From CALMEC01 sp963706315 (GTDB taxonomy: Bacteria; Actinomycetota; Thermoleophilia; Miltoncostaeales; Miltoncostaeaceae): a stretch of DNA of 64,000 nucleotides. This document shows, piece by piece, positions 48,986 through 58,236 of this stretch. The stretch covers positions 124,001-188,000 of the forward strand of contig CAVPMA010000024.1 of the NCBI GenBank assembly GCA_963706315.1, in the 5' to 3' direction. How positions within the stretch are numbered: position 1 is the first letter of the stretch; each line of letters starts with the position of its first letter. The notes under the pieces are model-generated. The model was not told where the DNA came from. It was given only the letters and a program-made list of their open reading frames with translations, and made no database searches. The position numbers were made by a program, and so were the translations under genes.

Positions 48986-50614
48986 CTATGCCGGCGCCGA
49001 GGCGGCCTTGGGTAATGCGCCGGGTTGCACCGTCGGGATGCCTCGCGTGAAGAGCAGCGCGACCAGGGCGAACAGCGCGAGGATCGACACGGCGGCGCGC
49101 AGCCCGTCGATCCGACTCTGTGCGTTTTCCTCGACGACCGCGTCAGCCGTGGCTGGGGGAACGTGGGCCTCGTCCAACGCGGCCTTCAGATCGGCGTCGG
49201 AGAGGAAGGGGATACCGCCCGCGAGCTCCGTCGTTGCCTTTGAGGCGACGCGGTCGGGGACGTCCGGGTTGTTCTGGATGCCGGTGAAGAACGAGGCGGT
49301 CAGCGCGGAGATGAGCACGGCACCTGCCAGCGCGGTGCCGATCGAGGCGCCGAGCTGGGTGCCGGTGTTCTGCAACCCGCCCACCTCGCCGCTTTGCTCG
49401 TCCGGCACGGCGGAGACGGTGACGCTGCCGAGCTGTGATGCCATCGCGCCGAGCCCGGAACCGGCGAGCAGCAACGGCCAGGTGACGATCTCCGGGCCCG
49501 CCCCGTAGTCGAGCAGGGCCACGAGCAACACGAGGCCGGCGAACAGCGAGATGAAGCCGAGGTTGACGACCCGTCGAGGGTTGGCGTCGGGGCGCAGCTT
49601 GGGGACGCCGGCGGCAAACAGCAGCAGCGTGAGGGAGAGAGGAAGCAGCCGAACGCCTGTCTCGACCGCCGACAGCCCGAGCGCGATTGAGAGGAACAGC
49701 GGGACGACGAAGAAGAGGCCGGCCTGGATCAGGAACATGAACAGGAAGGAGCTGACCCCCGACCGCACCTGAATGTTGCGCAGCAAGGCCGGGTCGAGGA
49801 GCGCGCCCTCGCCGCGCTGCACGCGCCGTCCCTCCCATCGCAGAAACAGCACCATCACCACGCCACCGGCGAGGATGAGCCAGATCACCGGTGAGAGCCC
49901 CAGCCACTGGGGCGCTTCTGGCTTCGGCTGCACGAACCCCCACGTCCCACCTTTCAGGATGCCGAGCACGATGAGACCCAGGCCGAGCGCGGAAAGCGCC
50001 GTGCCGACCAGATCGAGCCGCACACCCTCCTCCGCCGGCGTGTCGGCCAGGCGGCGAGCCAGCAGCAGGATCACCAGGATGATCAGTACCTCCCCGGCGA
50101 ACACCCACCGCCACGAGGCGTAGGTGGTGAACAGGCCACCGATCAACGGCCCGAGGGCCGCCGCGATCGCACCGGCCGCCGCGACCAGCCCGTACGCGCG
50201 CGGGCGCTCGGGCTTTCCGAAGTTCGATGCGACGAGCGCCACGATCGCCGGCATGATCAGCACCGCGCCGAAGCCCTCGAGGAATGACCAGCCGATGATC
50301 AGCACCGTCAAGTTCGGGGCCAGCGCCGTCGTGAAAGACCCGCAGGCGTAGATGACGCAGCCGATCGTGAATGCCCGCTTGCGGCCGACGATCTCGCCGA
50401 CCTTGCCGCCGGTGAGCATCAGCGAGGCCATCACCAGCGTGTATAGCGTGATCGCCGTCTGGATCCCGGTGACCGTCGTCCCGAGGTCATCCGCGACTGT
50501 CGCGATCGCCGTGTTCATCACCGTGGTGTCCAAGGCCATCACGAACTGCCCCGACGCCAGTGTCAGTAAGACGATCCCCGTCGCGCCGGCGCGTTGTGCA
50601 GTCGCCTCGGTCAC
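48986..50614 (-). CDS. MFS exporter, DHA2 (14-helix) family
   Basis: 542 residues with about 14 transmembrane helices. Helix 1 has LASGQFVMALDTTVMNTAIA; motif A is GGKVGEIVGRKRAFT; motif C is AAAGAIAAALGPLIGGLFTTYASWRW. Proton-driven drug/metabolite exporter of the EmrB/QacA group; substrate unknown. The C-terminal region (about 470-520) is an Ala/Asp-rich extracytoplasmic loop before the last helix. GTG start with AGGGGA about six bases upstream. Same strand as, and 184 bases after, the decayed BTAD gene; whether that regulator once controlled it is speculation. Confidence 0.9.
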   Translation of the reverse strand: MTEATAQRAGATGIVLLTLASGQFVMALDTTVMNTAIATVADDLGTTVTGIQTAITLYTLVMASLMLTGGKVGEIVGRKRAFTIGCVIYACGSFTTALAPNLTVLIIGWSFLEGFGAVLIMPAIVALVASNFGKPERPRAYGLVAAAGAIAAALGPLIGGLFTTYASWRWVFAGEVLIILVILLLARRLADTPAEEGVRLDLVGTALSALGLGLIVLGILKGGTWGFVQPKPEAPQWLGLSPVIWLILAGGVVMVLFLRWEGRRVQRGEGALLDPALLRNIQVRSGVSSFLFMFLIQAGLFFVVPLFLSIALGLSAVETGVRLLPLSLTLLLFAAGVPKLRPDANPRRVVNLGFISLFAGLVLLVALLDYGAGPEIVTWPLLLAGSGLGAMASQLGSVTVSAVPDEQSGEVGGLQNTGTQLGASIGTALAGAVLISALTASFFTGIQNNPDVPDRVASKATTELAGGIPFLSDADLKAALDEAHVPPATADAVVEENAQSRIDGLRAAVSILALFALVALLFTRGIPTVQPGALPKAASAPA

Positions 50615-51001
50615 GAGATCCCCTGGGTGGGTCTACGCGCGCGCGTGATCCCTCCGTGGGCCTTCACAGCCACAGCCTGTGCAGGCGCTCTCCGAGGGAA
50701 ATCGGTACACAGCCCGGGGTCGACTGAGGGTCCTCCGTGCCGTCCACGATCGCAGGCACCGACGGCGAGGGACCAGTCATCGCTCCTCCGAGTGCCGACG
50801 GGGCGACATTCAAGAAGCAGGCCCGCTGTGTCCCACCCCGTCAGCATGCCCGGGACGATAGCCAACCGCTTCCGCCCCTGCTCGCCCCCGAAGCTGGAAT
50901 ATGCGCCACTTCTGACCCGTCCTTCCCGACTCAGGGGGGATGGCGCCGGTGTGGGCGGGGTGGCGCGAAGCGACGGGGCGAAGCGGTTGACGGGAACCTG
51001 C
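50615..51001. other. 387-base gap without a recognised gene
   Basis: Lies between the 5' end of the MFS exporter and the 3' end of cydB, both minus strand. It should hold the exporter promoter. The open frames in it have Arg/Pro-rich, non-protein-like translations. I see no RNA gene or strong hairpin. Confidence 0.5.
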
Positions 51002-52006
51002 CTACTCCTCCTCGAGTCGGCTCCGCTGATCGAGCAGGAAGAGCAGGAAGAACGAGGGGATCACGAGGACGATCGCCACGATGAACACGATCAGGATCCA
51101 ATCGAGCGTCGTCGAGTCGCCGGCTGCGGCGTCCACGGTGAGGGATTCGGGCAGCATGTATGGCCACTGGGCGACGCCCCAGGCGCCGATCACGGCCGCA
51201 ACGGTCGCGGCCGCCAGGATTCGCGTCCCGCGCGGGCGGGCGAGTGCGAGCAGCACGAGCACGGCGATCCCACACACGGCGGAGATCAGGACCAGCGGGA
51301 GGGCCTCACCGGTGAGACGGTCATACGTGCGCGTCGCGTCGGAGCGCAGGACCAGGATCCCCACCACGGCCAGGGCCCCGGCCGCGACACCCGCCCCCAG
51401 CGCGCGGTGCGTGAAGTAGCGCTCCAGGTCCGCGTCGCCGAGGTGGCGAGCGTCGACGATCAGGTACACCGCAGCGAGGTAGGCGCAGATGGCGACTGCG
51501 AAGGCGCCCACGGCGATGCCGCTCGGGTTGAGCCAGCTCGACCAGAGATCGCCGGCCGAGTTGCCGGGCGGCACGCGCCCCGAGGCGATCCCCCCGAGAA
51601 CGGCACCGAGGAAGAACGGCGTGAGCACCGACGCGAAGGCGAACGTGGCGCCGTAGACGCGCCGCACTCCGAGACGGGTGGAGACCTTTCGGAAGGCGAA
51701 CCCGGACCCGCGCAGCACGATGCCCAGGGCGGCCAGGGTCAGCGGGATGACCAGGGTGGAGAAGATGGCCGAGTAGGCCGGCGGGAAGGCTGTCCAGAGC
51801 ACCACGATGCAGAAGATGAGCCAGACATGGTTGGCCTCCCATACCGGCCCGATGGAGCGGTCGATGAGCGCCCGGGGCCGCTCCCCGCGCGCCGCACCAC
51901 CGGCGGTGAGGTCCCAGAACCCGGCTCCGAAGTCGGCGCCGCCCAGCAGCGCGTAGAGCAGGACGCCCACCCCGAGAACGGCAAGGCAGCCGTCCACGGC
52001 GCTCAC
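51002..52006 (-). CDS. cydB: cytochrome bd ubiquinol oxidase subunit II
   Basis: 334 residues, about nine transmembrane helices. Family motifs: YALLGGADFGAGFWDL near the N-terminus, VWEANHVWLIFCIVVLW, TAFPPAYSAIFST, and RVYGATFAFASVLTPFFLG. Partner of CydA in the quinol-oxidising, oxygen-reducing bd oxidase of the plasma membrane (EC 7.1.1.7). GTG start overlaps the cydA stop by four bases (GTGA), giving coupled 1:1 synthesis. No cydC/cydD maturation transporter follows. Confidence 0.95.
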   Translation of the reverse strand: MSAVDGCLAVLGVGVLLYALLGGADFGAGFWDLTAGGAARGERPRALIDRSIGPVWEANHVWLIFCIVVLWTAFPPAYSAIFSTLVIPLTLAALGIVLRGSGFAFRKVSTRLGVRRVYGATFAFASVLTPFFLGAVLGGIASGRVPPGNSAGDLWSSWLNPSGIAVGAFAVAICAYLAAVYLIVDARHLGDADLERYFTHRALGAGVAAGALAVVGILVLRSDATRTYDRLTGEALPLVLISAVCGIAVLVLLALARPRGTRILAAATVAAVIGAWGVAQWPYMLPESLTVDAAAGDSTTLDWILIVFIVAIVLVIPSFFLLFLLDQRSRLEEE

Positions 52007-53445
52007 GGCGCCACCTTTGGACCCGGTGCCGGGGGCGGGACGCCCTCGCGGGGGCCGTAGGGCACCGCCGAGTCGGCCAGGTCACCATGGCGCCAGCGCC
52101 GGGTCATCGCGCGGATCACCAGCACGGAAGCCACGGCCAGAAGGGTGTAGAGCACGACGATCGAGCTGAGGGAGGTCCACACCAGCGAGGCCGAGGCATT
52201 GGTGACCGCGTCCTGCGTGCGGAGGATCTCGTACACCACCCACGGCTGGCGCCCCACCTCGGTCACGACCCAGCCCGCCTCCAAGGCGAGATACGCCGCG
52301 ATCGGGGCGATGGCCGCGGCCCGCAGGAACCACGTGCTGTTCACGATCGCCGCCCGGCGGCGCCACCACAGCACGAAGAACCAGAGGGCCAGGAACAGGA
52401 GGGCCGTGCCGAGACCGACCATCGTGTCCCAGGCGAGGTGGACGATGTTGGTGGCGGCAATGGTGGGGCGGTCCTCGGGAGGGACCGAGTCCAGGCCTGT
52501 GACCACGGTGGAGGTCCCGGTCGACGGATCGCTCAGCCACGAGGCGAGACCGGGGATCTCCAGGCCGCCGCTGACCGTGCCGTCGTCGTTGAGGTGCCCG
52601 AGCAGGATCTCGGGCTTGTCGGGCCCGGTGGTGGTGTTGAGCTCGAGGGCGGCGAACTTGATCGGCTGGTCGTTGTAGATGGCCCGCGCGACCACGTCGC
52701 CCACGAACATCTGGATCGGGATCGCGATCGCGGCGGCGGTGAAGGGCAGCAGGAACCCGAGACGGTGGTAGCGATCGCGCCGTCCGCGGAGCATGCCGAC
52801 GGCGTAGACCGACGACACCAGGAACCCCGCGCAGACGAACGCCGCGACGTACATGTGGGGGAACGTGTAGCCAACCGCGTCGTTGAAGATGACCGACCAG
52901 ACGTGGACGCTGGTCACCTCACCCGCGGCGTCCATCGTGAAGCCTCCGGGCTGGTTCATCCACGAGTTGGCCGACAGCACCATGAATGCCCCGCCGAGCC
53001 CGCAGAGGGGGATCGGCACGCCGCTCCAGAAGTGGGCCCAGGGGCTCAAGCGCTTCCAGCCGAAGATGTAGATCGAGATGAAGATGGCCTCGAGGAAGAA
53101 GAAGATCCCCTCGAGCGCGAAGGCCAGGCCGATCACGTCGCCGAAGCGGTCGAACATCCCCGGCCAGAGCATCCCCATCTCGAAGCTCAGCACCGTCCCG
53201 GTGACCGCCCCCACGGCGAACGTCACGGCGGCGACCTTCGACCACCGCTCGGCCAGCCGCATGAAGTCCGCGTCCTTCCTGCGGAGCCCCAGATAGTTGG
53301 CGATCAGCATGAGGAGCGGGAACACCACGCCGAGGGGCACCAGGATGATGTGGAAGCCCAGGGTGAGCGCCATCTGCGTCCGCGCGGGCAGGAGCTGATC
53401 GGGCATCTGCCCGATTGCCGCCACCAACGTGTACACCGCGCTCAT
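52003..53445 (-). CDS. cydA: cytochrome bd ubiquinol oxidase subunit I
   Basis: 480 residues. Binds the three hemes of bd oxidase. Conserved features: LGFHIILVPLGVVFPLLM (heme ligand His), the Glu/Phe-rich helix ALEGIFFFLEAIFISIYIFGW, AFMVLSANSWMNQPGGF, GYTFPHMYVAAF, and GRQPWVVYEILRT before the last helices. The Q-loop region (residues about 250-330) is of the short type. ATG at 53445 chosen over an in-frame GTG three codons upstream. Gives a high-affinity, non-pumping terminal oxidase that pairs naturally with the NDH-2 gene nearby. Confidence 0.96.
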   Translation of the reverse strand: MSAVYTLVAAIGQMPDQLLPARTQMALTLGFHIILVPLGVVFPLLMLIANYLGLRRKDADFMRLAERWSKVAAVTFAVGAVTGTVLSFEMGMLWPGMFDRFGDVIGLAFALEGIFFFLEAIFISIYIFGWKRLSPWAHFWSGVPIPLCGLGGAFMVLSANSWMNQPGGFTMDAAGEVTSVHVWSVIFNDAVGYTFPHMYVAAFVCAGFLVSSVYAVGMLRGRRDRYHRLGFLLPFTAAAIAIPIQMFVGDVVARAIYNDQPIKFAALELNTTTGPDKPEILLGHLNDDGTVSGGLEIPGLASWLSDPSTGTSTVVTGLDSVPPEDRPTIAATNIVHLAWDTMVGLGTALLFLALWFFVLWWRRRAAIVNSTWFLRAAAIAPIAAYLALEAGWVVTEVGRQPWVVYEILRTQDAVTNASASLVWTSLSSIVVLYTLLAVASVLVIRAMTRRWRHGDLADSAVPYGPREGVPPPAPGPKVAP

Positions 53446-53542
53446 CCGCCACAAACCCCCGGAACTGCGCCCGAACGCCGGCTGGACAAACTACAAGGAG
53501 CGACCTGCGCGACGCGACGTGGATTGGTACATGCCATGAGAC

Positions 53543-53556
53543 GGGCGCTTCCGCCC
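53543..53556 (-). terminator. short hairpin after the GMC oxidoreductase gene
   Basis: GGGCG, loop CTTC, CGCCC, starting seven bases past the stop of the GMC gene (minus strand) and about 100 bases upstream of cydA. A weak candidate terminator; no U-tract. Confidence 0.4.
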
Positions 53557-53562
53557 AAGGAC

Positions 53563-55116
53563 TCAGGCAAGCCGCTCTGCGATCAGCTCGCCGACGCGAA
53601 TCGCATTGGCCATCGCCGTGAGGGCCGGGTTCACCGCGCCGATGCTCGGGAAGAAGCTCGTGTCGACCACGTAGAGGTTGTCGAGCTCGTGGGCCTTGCA
53701 GTTCGCATCGAGGACCGAGGAGCTCGGGTCGGCGCCGAAGCGGCACGTCCCGGCCTGATGCGCACAGCCCGCCACCGGGATGCTCTGCTGCATGTAGAAG
53801 TTCTTGGCGAGGATGTGATGCGATGACATCCCGGCGTGGTTCATGATCGTCGTGAGCTCCGAGTAGAGGCGGTCCGCCGCCCGGTCGTTCGTCGATGTGT
53901 AGGCGAGGCTGATGTTTCCCGCGCGATCGACGCTCACTCGGTTGTCGGGGCGTGGCAGGTCCTCTGTGGTGAGCCAGAAGTCGACGGCGTGCCTGGCCGT
54001 GTCCTTGAGCGCGAACTCGGGGGCGAGCTTGGTCAGCGCGGGTCCCTCCCCCCGGTACATCTCTGCCTGCGACTTGCCCACCATCTGGATGTTGCCGAGC
54101 GGATAGTCGACGCCATCGGCGCCGAAGTAGAAGTCATTGAGGGCGAGCGTCTTCTGGAACACCGTGTCGTTCGGCTCCTTGGAGAGCGCGATCACCGCCT
54201 TGCTGTTGTGGAACATGTAGTTGCGTCCCACCTGGTCCGAGCCGTTGGCGAGCCCCGCCGGGTGCCGGTCGTTCGCGGACATGAGCAGGATCTTGGCCGT
54301 GTTCGCCGCGCCCGCGGAGAGCGCCACGATGTCGGCCGCGTAGGTCTCATCGGACCCGTTGCGGGTGACCACCACGCCGGTCACCGTGCGTCCCGCGCTG
54401 TCGGTCTCGAGTCGCACGACCTCGGAGTTCACCAGCAGCGTGACGTTGTCCCGCTCGAGCAGGGGGCGCACGGCGATGGTCTCCGCGTCGGCCTTGGCGT
54501 GCACGAGGCACGGGTAGCCGTCGCACCAGGTGCAGCGGATACAGGCGCTCTTGGCCCGGTCGGCCTCGTCGAGCAGGACGCCGCACGGCGCCGGGAATGG
54601 TTGGTAGCCCGCCGAGGTCAAGTCGTCGACGATGCGCTGGATCCGCGGCTCGTGAGAGACGGACGGCCAGGGGTACTGGCGGCTCCAGCGACCCTCGGTC
54701 GGGTCGGCGCCGTGGACCCCGTGCACCTGATAGAGCCACTCGGCCTTCGTGTACCACGGCTCGAAATCGTCGTAGCCGATGGGCCACGCGGGCGACACGC
54801 CGTCGACGTGGCGCAACTCGCCGAAGTCCTGCGGGCGCAGGCGATACAAGGCGGCTCCGTAGAGCTTGGTGGCCCCACCGACGAAGTAGTGCACCTGAGG
54901 CTGAAACGGCGCGCCGTCGGCGTCGTACCAGGTGTCGGGCGAGATGTAGCGTCCGTCGTTGAAGACGGCCCCGGGGTCCCAGTTGGCCATCTCACGCGGC
55001 AGGTAGTCGCCCCGCTCGAGCAGCAGGATCCGCTTCCCCGAGGCCGCGAGCGTGTGGGCGAGCGTGCCCCCGCCCGCCCCCGAGCCAACGACGATGACGT
55101 CATAGCGCTCAGGCAC
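53563..55116 (-). CDS. GMC-family FAD oxidoreductase with a four-cysteine motif
   Basis: 517 residues. N-terminal FAD Rossmann motif VIVVGSGAGGGTLAHTLAASG (8-28) with LLLERGDYLP, and a GMC C-terminal domain with GTCRFGADP, the active-site His region and NLYVVDTSFFPSIGAVNPALTAMANAIR. Cys192, 195, 198 and 203 (ACIRCTWCDGYPC) form a C-x2-C-x2-C-x4-C cluster absent from classical cholesterol or choline oxidases; it may bind an Fe-S cluster or metal and suggests a dehydrogenase passing electrons to the chain. Substrate unknown, perhaps an alcohol or sugar. GTG start with GGGGAGG six bases upstream. Follows NDH-2 by 66 bases on the same strand. Confidence 0.88.
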   Translation of the reverse strand: MPERYDVIVVGSGAGGGTLAHTLAASGKRILLLERGDYLPREMANWDPGAVFNDGRYISPDTWYDADGAPFQPQVHYFVGGATKLYGAALYRLRPQDFGELRHVDGVSPAWPIGYDDFEPWYTKAEWLYQVHGVHGADPTEGRWSRQYPWPSVSHEPRIQRIVDDLTSAGYQPFPAPCGVLLDEADRAKSACIRCTWCDGYPCLVHAKADAETIAVRPLLERDNVTLLVNSEVVRLETDSAGRTVTGVVVTRNGSDETYAADIVALSAGAANTAKILLMSANDRHPAGLANGSDQVGRNYMFHNSKAVIALSKEPNDTVFQKTLALNDFYFGADGVDYPLGNIQMVGKSQAEMYRGEGPALTKLAPEFALKDTARHAVDFWLTTEDLPRPDNRVSVDRAGNISLAYTSTNDRAADRLYSELTTIMNHAGMSSHHILAKNFYMQQSIPVAGCAHQAGTCRFGADPSSSVLDANCKAHELDNLYVVDTSFFPSIGAVNPALTAMANAIRVGELIAERLA

Positions 55117-55182
55117 GGCGGTCCTCCCCGGAGCCGGCGCCCTCGCCCCGGTCGAGGGGCGGCGGCTCAGAGCGGGTTCTCA

Positions 55183-56448
55183 TCAGCCATCTTCGCGATC
55201 GACGACGATCCGGTTCGCGCGCCCGTGGTGGAAGCCCGTCCAGGTCCAGTCGACGACCGTCTTGGCCCGGTCCTCGCCGGTCGAGAGGAGGCTCAGGTGG
55301 ACGGTGCCCCACGCGAGCCAGGCGGCCCGGCCCTTCATCGTGCGCCCGCGGTGGAACTGGACGACCGCGGCCCCATGGCCGATCGTCGCCATCGTGCCCT
55401 TGTCCTCGTACTCGAACGGCTTCGTGTCCTCACCCTCGAGCACGCGGGCCAGATTCTTGCCGGCCCATTCGCCGGATTGGAGCGCCACCGAGCCGAGCTG
55501 GGGAAGCACCCGGCGCGTCTTGGTGTCGGTGATCCAGGCGATGTCGCCGACGACGTACACCTCGGGATGCCCGTCCAGGCTGAGGTCCGGGCCGACGGGG
55601 ACGCGGTTGCCGTGCTGGAGGTCGACTCCGAGCGTCTGGACGATCGGGTTGGCCTGGAGGCCGGCGCCCCAGACGAGCGTGTGCGCGTTCAGCACCGTGC
55701 CGGACGATAATCCGACGCGCGTCGGCGCGACCGACGCGACCGTCTCGCCGGTGATCACCTCGACGCCGAGCTTCTGGAGCGTCTTCGCCGCGTACGTGCG
55801 CAGGTTCGACTTGAACATCGTGAACAACTCGGGGCGGGACTCCACGAGGATGATGCGCGCCTTGTCGTGCGGGATGCCCCGGTAGTCATTCGGGAAGACG
55901 TGGCGGTAGAGGTCGGCGAGCGCGCCGGCGGTCTCGACACCGGTCGGGCCGCCGCCGACGACGACGACGTTGAGGGCGCCGTCGTCCGCGAGCGCCGGCT
56001 CCTTGTCGACGGCTTCCCACTTGCGCAGGACCTGTTCCTGCAGGCGAACCGCGTCGGGGAGCGTGTACATCGGGAACGCGTGCTCCTCGGCGCCCTCCGT
56101 GCCGAAGAAGTTGACCTTCGCGCCGATCGCGAGGACGAGGTAGTCGTAGGCGAGCGGCGCGATCCCGTCGAGCCGCACCTCCCGCGCCTCCAGGTCGACG
56201 CCGGTGACGCCGGCAACGTGGACGGTGACGTTCGCCTGCTCGTCGAACAGATCGCGCAGCGGATGTCCGACGGCCGAGGGCTCCAGCAGGTCGGTCGCGA
56301 CCTGGTAGAGCAGCGGCTGGAAGGTGTGGTAGTCGTGCTTGTCCACCAGCACCACGTCCACGTCGGCGTTCTTCAGTGCCCGGGCGGCGCCGAGGCCGGC
56401 GAACCCGCCGCCGAGCACGACGACGCGAGGACGGCTGCGCGACGGCAT
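55183..56448 (-). CDS. ndh: type II NADH dehydrogenase (NDH-2)
   Basis: 421 residues. Two Rossmann folds: FAD motif VVVLGGGFAGLGAARAL (9-25) and NAD(P)H motif NVVVVGGGPTGVETAGALADL (about 160-180). Also LVWGAGLQANPIVQTLGVD, VYVVGDIAWI (FAD ribityl Asp) and a C-terminal amphipathic region (WLAWGTVHLSLL) for membrane contact. Oxidises NADH and reduces quinone without pumping protons, at the inner face of the membrane. ATG start. Together with cytochrome bd it makes a non-coupled respiratory route; the GMC gene follows. Confidence 0.92.
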   Translation of the reverse strand: MPSRSRPRVVVLGGGFAGLGAARALKNADVDVVLVDKHDYHTFQPLLYQVATDLLEPSAVGHPLRDLFDEQANVTVHVAGVTGVDLEAREVRLDGIAPLAYDYLVLAIGAKVNFFGTEGAEEHAFPMYTLPDAVRLQEQVLRKWEAVDKEPALADDGALNVVVVGGGPTGVETAGALADLYRHVFPNDYRGIPHDKARIILVESRPELFTMFKSNLRTYAAKTLQKLGVEVITGETVASVAPTRVGLSSGTVLNAHTLVWGAGLQANPIVQTLGVDLQHGNRVPVGPDLSLDGHPEVYVVGDIAWITDTKTRRVLPQLGSVALQSGEWAGKNLARVLEGEDTKPFEYEDKGTMATIGHGAAVVQFHRGRTMKGRAAWLAWGTVHLSLLSTGEDRAKTVVDWTWTGFHHGRANRIVVDREDG

Positions 56449-56792
56449 CAGAGGAGCCGACCCACGATGCGGTGCTCGCGCAAGGACCCGATCTCGATCA
56501 CAGGATGTCGAATCCGTCGGGCAAGTCGTCCTCGTCTGTCGCTTTCAGCCTGACTTTCTACACGCCACGACACGTCGGGGTACGAGCTGGCACGACTTTG
56601 TCACCCCATCGTTGCCGGCGTGCAGGCGATAGTAAACATCGTCGAGGGACGGACCGCTGCGATCGCAGCGTCGCCGCCACCCTGCGCGATCGGCCGCGAC
56701 CTGCGGGAGGAGTTGCCGCCCTCCGGCTAGGCTTCCCGGGAGTCATGCTTGAGCGGCGGACCACACGACGATGACGACCAGGGAGGCGCAGG
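56449..56792. other. 344-base divergent promoter region between ndh and zwf
   Basis: No gene seen. It must contain the promoters for both divergent genes. A CTGCGATCGCAG palindrome sits near 56660 and could be an operator. The zwf side ends with GGGAGG about five bases before the GTG at 56793. Confidence 0.45.
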
Positions 56793-58190
56793 GTGACGAC
56801 TGAGGCTGCACGGCCGGCGGACGTTCTCGTGGTCTTCGGCATCACGGGCGACCTCGCACGGGTGATGACGTTCCGATCGTTGTACCGGCTCGAGGCGCGC
56901 GGGCTGCTGTCGACCCCCATCGTCGGCGTGGCGGTCGACGACTGGACGGTCGAGCAACTGATCGCCCGGGCCCGCGAATCGATCATCGGGACCGGCGAGC
57001 AACTCGACGAGGGGGTCTTCGCGCGCTTCGCCTCCAGGCTGGCGTACGTCAGCGGCGACTTCGCGGACGCGGCGACGTACGAGCGCGTCAAGGAGGCGAT
57101 CGCGGGGGCGAGCCACCCCGTCTTCTACCTCGAGATCCCGCCGTTCCTCTTCGGGCGCACCGTCAAGGGACTCCACGATGCCGGATTGACCCGCAACGCG
57201 CGTGTCGTGATCGAGAAGCCCTTTGGGCACGACCTCGACTCCGCGCGCGCCCTCGCGGAGGAACTCCACGGGTACCTGGACGAGAGCCAGATCTTCCGGA
57301 TCGACCACTACCTCGGGAAGATGGGCCTCGAGGAGATCCTCTTCCTCCGTTTCGCCAACAGGATGCTCGAGCCGGTCTGGAACCGCACCCACGTCGCATC
57401 GGTGCAGATCACGATGGCGGAGAGCTTCGGCGTCGAGGATCGCGGCCACTTCTACGACCCAGTCGGCGCGCTGCGCGACGTCGTCGTCAACCACCTGATG
57501 CAGGTCGTCGCCGCCGCGGCGATGGAGTTGCCGGCGGGTGGCGACCCGCGGGCGATCAAGGACGCGCAGGTGGCGCTCTTCCGGGCCATCGCAACCGCCG
57601 ACCCCGCGCACTACGTTCGGGGGCAGTACGAGGGCTACCTCTCGGTCGACGGCGTCGCACCGGGGTCAACGACGGAGACGTTCGCCGCCCTGCGTCTCGA
57701 CATCGAGAACGGGCGCTGGTCGGGGGTCCCCTTCTTCATCCGCACCGGCAAGCACCTCGCGGTCACGCAGACCGAGGCGCGGGTCGTCTTCAAAGAGCCG
57801 CCGCGGCTCGGATTCGGGATCCGCGACCCCGGGGCCGAGCCGGGCCAGCTCGTCATCAAGCTCGACCCATCGACCGGCGTTCAGGTCACGCTCGACGCGC
57901 GCCGCGCGGATGCGGTCAAGGCCGAGCCGATCACCCTCGAGATGGAGTTCGCGTCCGAGGGCGGCGAGGGTCCGACACCCTACGAGGTCCTGCTGCACTC
58001 CGCCATCGTCGGGAAGAGCGTGCGCTTCTCGCGTCAGGACGCAGTGGAGGAGGCCTGGCGGGTCATGCAGCCGCTGCTGGACGCGCCGCCTGCCGTCCAC
58101 CCCTACGCGAAGGGGTCGTGGGGTCCGGACGCCGCCCACGCGCTCGTGGCCGGCCACGGCCGCTGGCACGGGCCGTGGGTTGCGTCCTAG
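56793..58190 (+). CDS. zwf: glucose-6-phosphate dehydrogenase, divergent nucleotide motif
   Basis: 465 residues. Converts glucose-6-phosphate to 6-phosphogluconolactone (EC 1.1.1.49), first step of the oxidative pentose phosphate pathway. Substrate/catalytic motifs are EKPFGHD (141-147), RIDHYLGK (169-176, the catalytic His), and FANRMLEPVWNRTHVASVQI. The coenzyme motif reads FGITGDLARVMTF (15-27), whereas the family has GAxGDLAKRKL; the conserved Lys-Arg-Lys is missing, and KE after HYLG is KM. It is probably a functional but distinct subgroup, with coenzyme preference uncertain. GTG start with GGGAGG. No gnd, pgl or opcA beside it. Convergent with the GH15 gene. Confidence 0.9.
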   Translation: MTTEAARPADVLVVFGITGDLARVMTFRSLYRLEARGLLSTPIVGVAVDDWTVEQLIARARESIIGTGEQLDEGVFARFASRLAYVSGDFADAATYERVKEAIAGASHPVFYLEIPPFLFGRTVKGLHDAGLTRNARVVIEKPFGHDLDSARALAEELHGYLDESQIFRIDHYLGKMGLEEILFLRFANRMLEPVWNRTHVASVQITMAESFGVEDRGHFYDPVGALRDVVVNHLMQVVAAAAMELPAGGDPRAIKDAQVALFRAIATADPAHYVRGQYEGYLSVDGVAPGSTTETFAALRLDIENGRWSGVPFFIRTGKHLAVTQTEARVVFKEPPRLGFGIRDPGAEPGQLVIKLDPSTGVQVTLDARRADAVKAEPITLEMEFASEGGEGPTPYEVLLHSAIVGKSVRFSRQDAVEEAWRVMQPLLDAPPAVHPYAKGSWGPDAAHALVAGHGRWHGPWVAS

Positions 58191-58236
58191 CGGAAGCACT
58201 GGCGATCGATCTCCGGTCGCGAGGCGCCGTTTGCAC

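Noticed and set aside
55109..55184. 24-codon frame (MRTRSEPPPLD...) between ndh and the GMC gene
   Set aside because: Too short, no Shine-Dalgarno of its own, no similarity. The space is better read as the leader with the GMC ribosome binding site.
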